Shown here: positions 32,850 to 43,649 of the stretch, piece by piece
How positions within the stretch are numbered: position 1 is the stretch's first letter
Layout of the letters: each line of letters opens with the position of its first letter
NCBI RefSeq assembly: GCF_050948215.1
Contig: NC_135161.1
Coordinates: 5,651,911 to 5,715,910, forward strand
Length of the DNA stretch: 64,000 bases
Source of the DNA: Halictus rubicundus
Taxonomy: Eukaryota; Arthropoda; Insecta; Hymenoptera; Halictidae
Reading direction: 5' to 3'
Position numbers and translations under genes: made by a program
The notes under the pieces: generated by a model
The model's input: only the letters and a program-made list of their open reading frames with translations
Databases searched by the model: none
What the model was told of the DNA's origin: nothing

Positions 32850-33749
32850 AAATACGACCTTCTGACGGTATGTAAAATTCATCGAAGACACTGTTTTGCA
32901 TTTTTAACAGCTAGAATTAATTATTGCGGTTCCGAGCGGATTTAGGCCAGTCGAATGTGCTAAGTGTCGCAATGCACTGTGCTCGCGGCATCGTGCAGGG
33001 TCTAGCTGACATTTGGTTAAATGTCAGTCCGCTCCGCCCTCGCAGAACGGAACAGAGCGAAAAACGGCTTCAACGAGGTGTATCGCTTCGCGTCCGGGAA
33101 TTTGTTTATCCGGATACGTCTTGCCGACGACTCGCGGGCCTCACCTTTGCCATTAACCTAATCGGTCTCTAATTGGAGCTGCTTTCAATCCCGCTTTCGC
33201 GCCCTTATTGTTATTGTCGCGGCGCTTTTGCCGCACCTGGTCCGACTCGAGTTCCATAGATGATTGTTAAACTAAACGTCGACGAAAACATCAGCTGCGA
33301 TCCCGACACGGTTGCGACATAAAGAATCGAAATTTCTAAAGGGCGTTGCAGTCCCGAAGCCCTCGATTTTCTCGGCGGCGAATTTTGCGAGCGGATTACG
33401 AGCTGCGATTCCATCGTTGGCCAGAGAGTTGCCATAGTTGCTGACGAGGACGTCGTCGAATAGGGTACTGGCGGCGGTTAACGGTCGCCGGCAGCACTCG
33501 CCATCCTTTGTTTTAATTCGGTGGCGGTCGTAATCCGTTCGCTCGTCTTTCGGCCGGTGATTGCGTTAGGCGATATAACAGGAACGGCGATCCTCGAAGA
33601 CGTTTTTACGCGGACAATAAAACCTCCTTAATCCGCGAGAGCCCGGTCCGTCGCAGATCCCCGGCCCGTTCTCCGGTTTAATTATTCCGAGGGTAACGAG
33701 ATTTCGTTGCACTTCGGCAACACGCGGAAAGTTAACTGCGAATACACAA

Positions 33750-33781
<32 letters not shown>

Positions 33782-33944
33782 GCCTGTGTAAGTACAATAC
33801 CGCGTGCACGAGTGTGTTCCATTGTATCAGCAGGTCGGATCGATCACGGGGCAAGGTCTCCGCCGTGTGTTTGCGGACGGAAATTCCGCGTGCGTTTCGC
33901 GAGAACGAAACAGCCCGAAGACAGGACTATCCTAGATCCATGTA
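32850..33944. other. Non-coding, no recognised gene
   Basis: Ordinary composition; short CA and GA runs at about 33751-33781. No domain, RNA or transposon end recognised. Confidence 0.45.
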
Positions 33945-33960
33945 CAGTGATTTCTGTATA

Positions 33961-34601
33961 GAGGGTGTCCCGGGTTTTAATGGACAAACTTGGGGAGCAT
34001 ATCCTACAAGTGGAAATAAGAAAAAAATGTTATTTGAAGTTTGCTCAGAAACGCTTTATTAGAAAGTTATAAGCAAATCAAGTTAAAATTGATGACGGCG
34101 GATTTTACTTTACTGAACATTGAAAGGTCGAACCGTGTTTATCTTATTTGTCTATTCATCTCGTGTTTACTATTTCGATACGATTTGCTGTTAGTGTTAA
34201 CGACCAGTCGGATCAAGAATACGTGGCGAAAATGCCTGGAGTGTTTTCAAACGAGGAATACGCTGGTATTCATTTCATCTACGGATTTTGTGCAGATGTT
34301 ACTTCGTGTGAAGAATTAAAGCAACGGATTAATATCTCCGTCGTTGAAATGCAACAAAATAAGGAAGAAATTTATTCTGTAATAAGCTCCATAAAAAAAT
34401 CGATGTCGAGCTTGTATTTGCGCCAAAGGACGAACTTTCAATGTTCGGTAAAGTAAAATCCACCGTCATCAATTCTAACTTTATTTGTTTATAACTTTGC
34501 AATAAAGCGTTTCCGAGCAAACTTCAAATAACATTTTTTTTCTTATTTCCACTTGTAGGATATGCTCCCCAAGCTTGTCCATTAAAACCCGGGACACCCT
34601 G
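33961..34601 (+). mobile_element. 641-bp internally deleted mariner-type element with ~170-bp TIRs
   Basis: Left GAGGGTGTCCCGGGTTTTAA, right TTAAAACCCGGGACACCCTG, TA on both sides. Inverted similarity continues for about 170 bp per side (GAAATAAGAAAAAAATGTTA, TTTGAAGTTTGCTC, GATGACGGCGGATTTTACTT). Only a transposase N-terminal fragment lies between the arms. Confidence 0.88.
34232..34456 (+). pseudogene. Transposase N-terminal domain fragment (DUF4817-like helix-turn-helix)
   Basis: The start ATG at 34232 gives MPGVFSNEEYAGIHFIYGFC, close to the F(S/T)NEEYAD(M/I)HFVYG(F/Y)CDGN start of insect Tc1/mariner-superfamily transposases (the DUF4817 region), which binds the element's ends. After about 35 residues the similarity fades and the frame runs into the right inverted repeat, ending at 34456. 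The DDE catalytic domain is completely missing through internal deletion. The frame is open further upstream to 34148, but the ATG at 34232 matches where this family begins. It cannot transpose itself; it could at most make a short DNA-binding peptide. Family assignment is from motif memory. Confidence 0.72.
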
Positions 34602-34689
34602 TATATGTCGCCGAGGCCTGGATGGTAAACGTCGCGGAATTATCCCCACTACCGCGGAGTATACCCCGTGAGGGGTGCTTTGTAAGTGA

Positions 34690-36369
34690 AAACTTTAGAA
34701 ATAGATTCCTAATGCTTAGAGAAGAAAACAAAGTGACATCAATGTATGTAGGTCCGGGAAAGATTAGTTTCTGAGTTATTAAAGTTTTTATGTCGCAATT
34801 CATCGTCTTAAACATCGTCGTAAATATTAGAAAAAAAAAATGGAAGAGGAAAAAGTAGTACTGTTTTTTATACGCAACACAATGGCGTATGTAATTTTGT
34901 TGTGTTTATACTATTTTGTTAGATATGAAGGTGACCTTCAATTTTTTAAATGGAATCCTGTATATTTTTTATATCACACGAAAGCGTGTGTCTGCATAGG
35001 CTGTTCGAACAAAAATTCATGTCATTTCTACGAGATGCGATCAAAAGGAACCGGAAGAGAGATCGGTCCAGCGCCATTCCGTTTCGTTTTCGCTCGGATC
35101 AGAACGCAGCCATCGACGGAATCGCTAATCAACAAAATCGTAGAATAATCCTGAGCTCTAATCCTAAGTCGAACCAATCTCGCGATGGGAAATAGTCGAT
35201 CGAGCCTTTGCCAAGGCAGAAACAGAAAGAAGAGAGAGAGAGAGAGAGAAAGAGGGAGATGGATTCTTGAATTAATTGAAACAGGGCTCGCTCGAGGTCT
35301 GAAATTTTAATTAATTCCCGGGACGAGGAGGAAACCTGTTACCTTTGATTCCGCGTAATCGATCACCGGGGAAACTCCCTCCCCCTCCCCTTTCTCTCTC
35401 TCTTTCTCTGATCAAACTCGAAGAGTACCTCTTCTCGCCCGCGGATTCACGCTTTTCGTCGTTATCGCGGCTTTCGACGCCCACCGACGATAGCGTCTCG
35501 TCAGCTGCTTCGAAATCCACGTCCCCTCTTTATTCCATTAAGTATGATTTTCATCCAGTTTTCTGTGCTCGCAGACTGCAATTCTTCGCGCGAGTTTGCC
35601 GCCGATCGCTTACCGAACAATCGAATGCTAATCGTTCGGATACACGCGGTTCCCTGTATCTTGTAGAAAATTTGTTGAGAGATGAGAGTATGCTGAGAGT
35701 ATTGATACAGATTCGCAGATAGTTGTTTCGACGAGGGATAAGAGCCACTGTTGATGTGCGACGAGCTATCGTAAAATCAATGACCGATTGTTCCCTGTTG
35801 TTTCGCGATTCGTCTGCGTTCCGAGCTGGCTGGATGGGACTGTTTACAAAATGAATCTCTCCACCATACTGTTTACACACGACGGCGGAGAGAGAGAGAG
35901 AGAGAGTAGGATAGAGAAGGAGAGGGAGAGAGAGGGAGAGAGAGAGAGAGAGAGAGAGATTTGGCCGAGGCAGCGTTTGACTAATTCGACCGCGGACAGA
36001 TCGAGCGAAACGGGAACCTCGGTTCCCGAGGAGCGGGAAGATCGCACGAAAATAATCCCGATGGCCAGTTCGATTTTCTAGCTTCTGGTGTCGGCGCTAG
36101 CCAGCTAGCTAGCTAGCTCGCTCTTGTATAGGGACAGTTTCTAATTCAACAGCCCGGCCCGCGTATGTTTAGACGGGCTATAAATAATCGACGGCGCCAG
36201 AATTTCGCTACACCGCGGAGAAATGTCACACGAGCACGAGCCGCGCGGTTCCGATATCGCCTGCTGTCTTCCACGGGTCTCTCTTCCGACATCTGGAATC
36301 GCGCGAGACCACAGCCTCTGCAAGGTCCTCCCTTGCAAGTGTATTCATCTTCACCTCATATGTACTTTA
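34690..36369. other. Non-coding with GA microsatellites
   Basis: Segment 34733-34800 (GGTCCGGGAAAGATTAGTTT, CTGAGTTATTAAAG) is the inverse of about 55565-55605, probably the end of an unidentified transposon. At 34931-34956 GTGACCTTCA and TTTAAATGGAA match a motif seen in several transposon subtermini. GA runs lie at about 35231-35250 and 35886-35960, and GCTA repeats at 36101-36117. No gene recognised. Confidence 0.5.
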
Positions 36370-36374
36370 CTCCG

Positions 36375-37306
36375 GTATAACGGTTTCCGTGGAAGGCATC
36401 AGCTTGAACGGTGCGAACCACTATAGTGGCTTTACGTGGGAAGCGTCAGTTTGAACGGTGCGAACCAGTATAGTGGCGTTGCGTGGAAAGAGTCAGTTTC
36501 AACGGTAAGAACCACTATAGTGGCTTTCCGTGGAAAACGTCAGTTTGAACGATGCGAACCACTATAGTGGCTTTCCGTGGAAAAAATGAGTTACAACAGT
36601 ACGCCACTATAGTGGCTTTCCGAGGAAAGCGTCAGTTTGAACGGTGCGAACCACTATAGTGGCTTTCCGTGGAAAACGTCAGTTTGAACGATGCGAACCA
36701 CTATAGTGGCTTTCCGTGGAAAACATGAGTTCCAACAGTACGCCACTATAGTGGCTTTCCGTGGAAAACATGAGTTCCAACAGTACGCCACTATAGTGGC
36801 TTTCCGTGGAAAACATGAGTTCCAACAGTACGCCACTATAGTGGCTTTCCGAGGAAAGCGTCAGTTTGAACGGTGCGAACCACTATAGTGGCTTTCCGTG
36901 GAAAACGTCAGTTTGAACGATGCGAACCACTATAGTGGCTTTCCGTGGAAAACATGAGTTCCAACAGTACGCCACTATAGTGGCTTTCCGTGGAAAACAT
37001 GAGTTCCAACAGTACGCCACTATAGTGGCTTTCCGTGGTAAACGTCAGTTTGAACGATGCGAACCACTATAGTGGCTTTCCGTGGTAAACGTCAGTTTGA
37101 ACGATGCGAACCACTATAGTGGCTTTCCGTGGAAAACATGAGTTCCAACAGTACGCCACTATAGTGGCTTTCCGTGGAAAGCGTCAGTTTGAACGGTGCG
37201 AACCACTATAGTGGCTTTCCGTGGAAAACATGAGTTCCAACAGTACGCCACTATAGTGGCTTTCCGTGGAAAGCGTCAGTTTGAACGGTGCGAACCACTA
37301 TAGTGG
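36375..37306 (+). repeat. 45/47-bp tandem array of CCACTATAGTGG palindromes, 20 copies
   Basis: Palindrome cores occur at 36418, 36466 (variant CCAGTATAGTGG), 36512, 36559, 36604, 36651, 36698, 36743, 36788, 36833 and on to 37203, 37248 and 37295. Units are 47 bp (GTCAGTTTGAACGRTGCGAA) or 45 bp (ATGAGTTCCAACAGTACG). In the 45-bp type the palindrome extends to GCCACTATAGTGGC. The 45-bp run also makes an apparent reading frame repeating ATIVAFRGKHEFQQY, an artefact of 45 being divisible by three. Confidence 0.95.
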
Positions 37307-37420
37307 CTTTTGCGCCTTCCGCGGCCAGGCGCACCGTCCCTGGGAGACAAAGTTGCGGACTAGCGCGCCGTACTGGGAGAGAAAGTCGCGGACGAGTGCG
37401 CCCGAGGTTAAGGGACTTCG
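37307..37420 (+). repeat. GC-rich flank of the palindrome array, matches 3060-3160 inverted
   Basis: GCGCCTTCCGCGG, ACCGTCCCTGGGAGACAAAG and TTGCGGACTAGCGCGCCGTA are the reverse complement of sequence beside the four-copy array at 3.1 kb, so array and flank move together. Confidence 0.85.
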
Positions 37421-37489
37421 AATAGTCCTGAATGCCAGTTCCATAGAAACTAGCATGTGCTTGATACCTTCTGGAGGATACACGTTGGC

Positions 37490-37609
37490 ACTTATCGAAG
37501 ACTCGCCATAGTTTAATAATTTTGCAATGTTTGCGATAGTTCGATTTTGTGACCGCAATAACAAGATTCGGTCGATTTCACTTTTATCCAATTGTTTTCC
37601 TCGACCCAT
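37490..37609 (-). pseudogene. Tc1/mariner transposase N-terminal fragment
   Basis: Reading leftward from the ATG at 37609, the first 40 residues include MGRGKQLDKSEIDRILLLRS and TIANIAKLLN. This is the typical N-terminus of many insect Tc1-like transposases (MGRGK.L...E...I..L...G.....IAK.L), the first helix-turn-helix that binds terminal repeats. Beyond roughly residue 40 the similarity stops and the frame runs into the GC-rich flank of the palindrome array, so the rest of the DNA-binding region and the whole catalytic domain are absent. It may mark an old Tc1 insertion truncated by spread of the palindrome array. Assignment rests on a short motif only. Confidence 0.6.
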
Positions 37610-37848
37610 TTTAACATTAATAGTACAAACGTTCTATATAAATGAAAAATTCACACTGCTGATAGACTACTGCCAGAGTGCATAATAATGTAAAATATTC
37701 CACGAGCCTTATCATTTTGACCGAGTAAGGTCAGCCCACATTTACATTTCGGTCTTCAACTGCTTTTGTGTACAAAATACAAACTTGCAACTCTATATGG
37801 ATACTTTGCAGGATGTATCTAATACAAAGTGTGTGTAAAATGAACATA

Positions 37849-37983
37849 CAGTGTTTTCTCGATTATTGTCAACAACATGGGTCTTACCCGACGCCGTATC
37901 ATCGAGCTTCCAGGCTTCCCACGGCCGATAGTTCTGCGACTTTTATCAGCCAGGTATTTGCGACATGTATCGAGAAAAGACTG
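37849..37983. mobile_element. TA-MITE copy (135 bp, degraded)
   Basis: CAGTGTTTTCTCGATTATTG to CATGTATCGAGAAAAGACTG, TA-flanked. The core is reduced to CCACGGCCGATAGTTCTGCG. Confidence 0.75.
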
Positions 37984-38011
37984 TATATCTTATTGAGGGC
38001 CCGGTTTTTGT

Positions 38012-38736
38012 AGATTCGCGGTAGAGTGACCAGGTTACCAAAAAAATTAGGCAAAAAATAACTAAACTCCCGTAGTTGACGAAAAGACTTGAAAAGATTC
38101 TAATTTAGAGAATCTAGGACGTAAAAGTCCAAGGAGAGATCCAAGGTCAGAGGAGTTGTGCAAGTACGAGGAAGCACAAGTATATTATGCGGTAGAGACC
38201 TCTAGGAACCATAAAGGTAGGAACCATAAAAGACAGTAATTCTTCAGAGTCACGACTCTGAAAAATAGGCGAAAAATGGTTTCACGTGCCTCAACTTTTC
38301 GTCCTCATATGAGAATATTTCTCGCTGGGAAAGGGCTCGTTCGAAAGATGAAGGTTCAATCTAGCGCGCGCTGGTCATCAGCTGACGAGATTATGCAGAT
38401 ATTTGGTAACATAAGCGTTAGAAGTAGGCCAAAAATTGACGATGCGCATGCCGTGGAATCCAAGCATTTTTATGCGATTGGATGAGTTTTCTGGACGAGA
38501 TCAATAGTAGCGCGCGCTAGAAAACATCTCCAGCTACAAATTAAGCTATATTTTGTCTTGATTCTCTGCGAAACAAAGCCAAAAACTTGAAGCACGTTTC
38601 CGTCGTTGGAATTCATAATATCGATAATACAGAGCAAAAAGTGTGACAAGTTTAGTCACAGACTTAAGACTCATCGGATCAAGATCAAAACTGATCTTAA
38701 GTCTGTGTCAAAAAGTCACGTGACTACCCTTGACAC
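38012..38736 (-). repeat. Diverged repeat, inverted relative to 29631-30085
   Basis: Longer copy of the pair, with an extra ~215 bp at about 38047-38262. It contains GCGCGCGCTGG and TAGCGCGCGCTAGAA, AATTCATAATATCGATAATA and GTGTGACAAGTTTAGTCACA. A short frame inside has no domain. Confidence 0.8.
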
Positions 38737-38968
38737 TTAACCCTTTGCACTCGAGTGGTGACTCAGAGGCACAACTAGAAATTATTGCGGCATTATTTCA
38801 AAGAAATTACAAAAAATATTACAAAATATTTGTTACATTACAAAATTTGTCTTCAATGGATTACTAAACATTTCAATATTTTATGTGGAAATCGGATCAG
38901 TTTCGTACGAATAAAATGAAAATATTCCAAGACTGAAGAAAAATTTTGCGCCGAGTGCAAAGGGTTAA
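38737..38968. mobile_element. TTAA-flanked MITE (232 bp, TTAACCCTTTGCACTCGA family)
   Basis: Borders TTAACCCTTTGCACTCGAGT and CCGAGTGCAAAGGGTTAA. The third copy; like the 29.4-kb copy it directly abuts the paired dispersed repeat, on the mirrored side. Confidence 0.87.
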
Positions 38969-40380
38969 GTTATACGAAATATACAAATACATCGATCGTC
39001 CTATCATTTTTTCCGGCACTGTCTCAAAATCCGCCATAGTTAAGGGATCAAGCTAGACGGTCGTGGAGGGATCGGTAAAGGGACGTGTCGAACACTTTGC
39101 AGTAAATGTCATCGGTCATTCGACGGTTTCGCTGATCAGCGTCGCCGGAGAATATCTCCGCGTGCATTCTGATCCGCAGGGAAACGAAACGAGGCGGAAT
39201 CGGCGACCCGCGCGGTGGCTCACGGATATTATTTTTGGGCGTTCGGATCGAAGGCAGACTTATTTTGAGCGGCGGCCCGCATTTATATCGAAGCCGCTTC
39301 TTTTAATCGCCCGATCGAGAACGTTTACGACCGACCAAGCTATATTAGGGTCGTCTCAGGGCTAAACATCCACGTCACTGTACACTTGTCAACGCGGTAC
39401 AACCTAGCGATCATGCAGGAGCCACGATTCGTACCGGACAACGTTAAATATCGTTTCTATTGTCCAGCGCGAACTATGTTTGTCGTTACGAGCACCGTTT
39501 CGCTCGAGACTCCGTTCAATTGCGAACGGAACGACCGTTCGCGTCGCGTTTCATGGAAAGCGCGCGAGCGTCTTAGAAACTGTCGGGCCGGCGCGGGCTT
39601 GGCGTGCACGCTTGTCGTTCGGGAGGAGAACGATTTTTCGCAGGAATTCCTCGGCGAAAGGGGGTGGGGAGGGGTTGGAAAGGCGGCGCCGATTCCTCGG
39701 AGCGATCCGGCAACCTAATTCTCGATTTCACGTGCAATTGTACCGAGTTGTCCCGTTCTATTATTCAAGTCGCCCGCCTTCCCCTCGGGACGTATGTATC
39801 ATGCGCATGCAATTTTAATTCCGACCCACGAGAAATTGCGGCGGACTATCGATTAAACTTCAACCCCCCCCCCCCCCCCCCCCCCGCCCCTTTCTGCGAG
39901 CCACCCCGCCTCAGCAGAAGAGAAACCACTTTGTGTGTATACGTGTGTGTGTGCGTGAGAGTGTGCAGAGTAGTGTGTACCCTCTTCCCCCGAGCCAGCT
40001 GAGACCAGTTAGGATTAGAAGACTTCCAGGACGCTTCCTCGGAGGCGGAGACTGGCAAACGGTGGAGCAGGGAACTTTTAAGGCCTCGGGATTTACCGGG
40101 AGAAGACATTCTGAATTCTCGAGGCCTCCCCTGCAACGGCCACCCTCGATCGCGATAATCGCTTCGGATATGAGTTACGCCACCGAGGATCTCCTGTAAA
40201 TAACTGCGGGCGAACAGGAGCCGAGAGACGTAGACATTCAGACCGAGTTTAGGGGATGAAAACTACACCCACGGACGGCATGGTACATAGTCTGTGGGCG
40301 AACGTGGAATGTACGGAATTCTGTGTGCGTATGCAGCCAGAGCGCGTGGACGCCGGTTGTAACAATCTGTAATGAAAAGT
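38969..40380. other. Non-coding with a 22-bp C homopolymer
   Basis: A run of 22 C lies at 39864-39885, followed by a G and more C. CA/GT-like sequence follows at about 39930-39965. Overlapping frames such as 39386-39718 have no domain I recognise. No gene called. Confidence 0.45.
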
Positions 40381-40381
40381 A

Positions 40382-40566
40382 CAGTGAATTCTCGATATAT
40401 GTCAACAACACGTCAGCGTCATGTATCGTTCAGGAGACATGCCCGAGTCGTGTGATGTTTACACTCCTCGAGGTCTCTCGAGCTCCGGGATGTACCCCGC
40501 GGCAGTGGGGATAATTCCGCGACGTTTATCGTCCAGGCCTTCGCGACATATATAGAGAAATCACTG
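40382..40566. mobile_element. TA-MITE copy (185 bp)
   Basis: CAGTGAATTCTCGATATATG to GAGAAATCACTG, TA on both sides, with GTGTGATGTTTACACTCCTC and CCGCGGCAGTGGGGATAATT inside. Confidence 0.88.
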
Positions 40567-40616
40567 TACTGGCAAAAACTGAATATGAAGACAATCGACT
40601 GAACTATTGGTAGACT

Positions 40617-41845
40617 TGTGAGAACGGTAGTGGGGATAATTCCGCGTCGTTTATCATCCAGGTCTTGGCGACATATATAGAGAAATCATTGTGTTGGCAA
40701 AAACGGTACCCGGAGACTTGAACTGAACAATACGAAGACAACTGACTGAACAATACGAAGACAATTGACTGAACAATATTGGAATAATTGCCGATATTCA
40801 GTTGCTGTTTTACATAGAACGATAAATTCCATGTTGAAACAATTGGTATAACAGTAAAGGTGTTACAGCAAGAAAAATATAAAGGCCGTATATTTACGTC
40901 TTTCGTATATATTGGTAGACTTGTGAGAACGGTAGTGGGGATAATTCCGCGTCGTTTATCATCCAGGTCTTGGCGACATATATAGAGAAATCATTGTGCT
41001 GGCAAAAACGGTACCCGGAGACTTGAACTGAACAATACGAAGACAACTGACTAAACAATACGAAGACAATTGACTGGACAATATTGGAATAATTGCCGAT
41101 ATTCAGTTGCTGTTTTACATAGAACGATAAATTCCATGTTGAAACAATTGGTGAGACAGTAAAAGTGGTACAGCAAGAAAAATATAGAGGCCGTATATTT
41201 ACGTCTTTCGTATATATTGGTAGACTTGTGAGAACGGTAGTGGGGATAATTCCGCGTCGTTTATCATCCAGGTCTTGGCGACATATATAGAGAAATCATT
41301 GTGCTGGCAAAAACGGTACCCGGAGACTTGAACTGAACAATACGAAGACAACTGACTAAACAATACGAAGACAATTGACTGGACAATATTGGAATAATTG
41401 CCGATATTCAGTTGCTGTTTCACATAGAACGATAAATTCCATGTTGAAACAATTGGTATAACAGTAAAGGTGTTACAGCAAGAAAAATATAAAGGCCGTA
41501 TATTTACGTCTTTCGTATATATTGGTAGACTTGTGAGAACGGTAGTGGGGATAATTCCGCGTCGTTTATCATCCAGGTCTTGGCGACATATATAGAGAAA
41601 TCATTGTGCTGGCAAAAACGGTACCCGGAGACTTGAACTGAACAATACGAAGACAACTGACTAAACAATACGAAGACAATTGACTGGACAATATTGGAAT
41701 AATTGCCGATATTCAGTTGCTGTTTCACATAGAACGATAAATTCCATGTTGAAACAATTGGTACAACAGTAAAGGTGTTACAGCAAGAAAAATGTGGAGG
41801 ACGTATATTTACGTCTTGTGAGGGCGTATATATACGTCTTTCGTA
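40617..41845. repeat. 305-bp tandem array, four units
   Basis: CGGTAGTGGGGATAATTCCG recurs at 40625, 40930, 41235 and 41540: three exact 305-bp steps. Each unit is the right half of a TA-MITE (ending GAGAAATCATTGTG) joined to a ~230-bp AT-rich tail (AACGGTACCCGGAGACTTGA, ACATAGAACGATAAATTCCA, TATATTTACGTCTTTCGTAT). Units 2-4 are nearly identical. Frames on the minus strand are repeat by-products. Confidence 0.93.
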
Positions 41846-41969
41846 GTCAAAGAGCACCCTTGCAGTGTTATTCGCTTCGTGGCTGCAATGGTTAGAGAGC
41901 TTTTCGATTAACCCCTTGCGCTATAGTATCGTGTCACACTCGTGACGAATATTTCCAACCACATAATCT

Positions 41970-42200
41970 ATGAACACGTGAACTGCCACGTCAGTCACAT
42001 ACGACTGACAGTGATTTCTAACTGGGTTTAGAAATTCATTTTTATTATGAGATATCCAGATAAACCGAACTTTATTGGAGTCTTTCGAATACAAAAGGGT
42101 TAATACAGCATCCCCTATAATACATTTTAAATTTCTAGTTTTGGTTCCATTAATTAAATTACTCTGATTTTGTAAGAATCACTGGGTTTGATATTTGGTA
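41970..42200. repeat. Partial TTAACACGTTAACTGCC-family MITE
   Basis: ACGTGAACTGCCACGTCAGT and CAGTGATTTCTAACTGGGTT through TTAATTAAATTACTCTGATT match 3340-3540. The left TTAA is lost. Confidence 0.65.
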
Positions 42201-42240
42201 CTGTGTTAAATATGTGGTCATCGAGTGAACAGAAAATTGC

Positions 42241-42308
42241 AAGGTAGTGGGGATAATTCCGCGACGTTTATCGTCCAGGCCTTGGCGACATATATAGAGA
42301 AATCACTG
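42241..42308. mobile_element. TA-MITE right-end fragment (68 bp)
   Basis: AGGTAGTGGGGATAATTCCG to GAGAAATCACTG followed by TA. Only the right half remains. Confidence 0.78.
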
Positions 42309-42309
42309 T

Positions 42310-43361
42310 ATCAGTGTTTCCGTGTGCGATTGGCTCGAATTTCGAACTGGCGTCTGAACTAGAGGCTTCCGGTTCGCCATGTCGATTTCCGGGCGATCGT
42401 TTTCGTAAACGGCGAGAAGCCGAGCGGCACGGAGGCGTGCGAGCGCGTTTTCCCGCGCGATACGCGCCGCCGTCTCATTAGGAAGAGGGAAACGGCCGTG
42501 CGAGGTCAGCAGACGATGAAATTCCTGAACCGCGTGTTGCATAGTTCTGCAGGCCTATTTTCGTTCTGTGCCGCTTGCTATTATTAGGAGCTGCCGCGAG
42601 AAGGGCGGAAGAGAGCCAGGCAGAAGAAAGAGGCGGACAGAGAGAACCGGTGTCGAGAAAGTGGGAAGGAGATCGGGATAGATCGCCGGTAAATAGACGC
42701 GTTGGCTCGCGCAACACCCCCGCTGCCCTCCTCTGACCACCATTAAAACGCGAGCAAGAGCACGTGGCCGACGAATTTGCCCAACGATCGCGAAAACGCG
42801 AGAGATCGAGCGATCCGTAGATCCTCCGCCCCGAGGAGGAGGAACCTTCGCATCGAATGTCGTTATTGACGAATCCTGCTTCTTAGATGATTCCGTAAAG
42901 TAACAGCTGTTTAGGGTGATGATTGCTCGGTGATAATGGCTCGGGATCTATTATACGTCCGATTCGTAACAGTAACTCGAAACAAACATAATTTTCTCTA
43001 ACCACAACTTATCGATTAAAGTAAGCATCGTTGTAATCGTCATATTCTGTCAAATAATTATTTGAATAAAAAAAAATGTTTAACGTACCACGTTTTTAAG
43101 ACGGACTAACAAATATAAAATAATTTTTCCTAGCCCCATACAAATAGTCCTGAAAATTTTGAATGGCTATGGAAATACTTGTAAGATTTAAAACGAAAAT
43201 TTATAGATTTACTTATAGATGGATAATTGATGCATTCACCTAAGTCACTAACAATTTGATTGCACTGCAAATGATCAGAACTGTTGTGTGAGTTTTCTCA
43301 ACGGCAGCTACTCTCTACACTCCTTACTATTATCTTGCGCCCCACTTAAATCTTGCATGTA
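42310..43361. other. Non-coding, no recognised gene
   Basis: A minus-strand frame at 42303-42542 codes for an arginine/alanine-rich peptide with no domain I know and starts within the MITE flank. AT-rich from about 42960. Nothing called. Confidence 0.45.
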
Positions 43362-43620
43362 CAGTGAATTCTCGTTACGAGTCAGTGCCAACCTTACGAT
43401 TTGGAGTCAGTGGAACAAAGCCACACCACCGCGGTGAAGGGCCGAAGCTTCTTGTCACTATCGGTTAATAGTCATAGGCTTGTGACTAATAGACGGATGT
43501 GACTCTTAGATTTCCATCGTGCCCTGTGTATTTCAAATGCGACGCTCGGCGAGGACCTCCGATTTCGTCTAAGAGTCAGTCGCCAGAACCGCGCAACTGA
43601 CTCCTAACGAGAATTCACTG
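43362..43620. mobile_element. Variant TA-MITE (259 bp, CAGTGAATTCTCGTTACGAG)
   Basis: Ends CAGTGAATTCTCGTTACGAG and CTCCTAACGAGAATTCACTG. Shares GTCACTATCGGTTAATAGTC, GTGCCCTGTGTATTTCAAA and GCCAGAACCGCGCAACTGAC with 28718-29066, so the two form a subfamily. Another MITE end (CATATATC) follows at about 43645. Confidence 0.83.
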
Positions 43621-43649
43621 TCCCTGGCTAGGTCCGTGTTTAGGACATA

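Larger units (their letters stand above)
33945..34680. mobile_element. TA-MITE fragment interrupted by a mariner-type insertion
   Basis: CAGTGATTTCTGTATA (33945-33960) is followed by a 641-bp insert, after which the MITE resumes at 34602 with TATATGTCGCCGAGGCCTGG and runs to GTATACCCCGTGAGGGG before truncation. Confidence 0.85.

Noticed and set aside
36375..37306. CRISPR-like look of the 45/47-bp repeat
   Set aside because: There are no unique spacers; the whole unit repeats, the setting is eukaryotic, and no cas genes are present.
39864..39885. 22-C homopolymer as a biological signal
   Set aside because: Likely ordinary slippage, and the length is unreliable in many sequencing chemistries.
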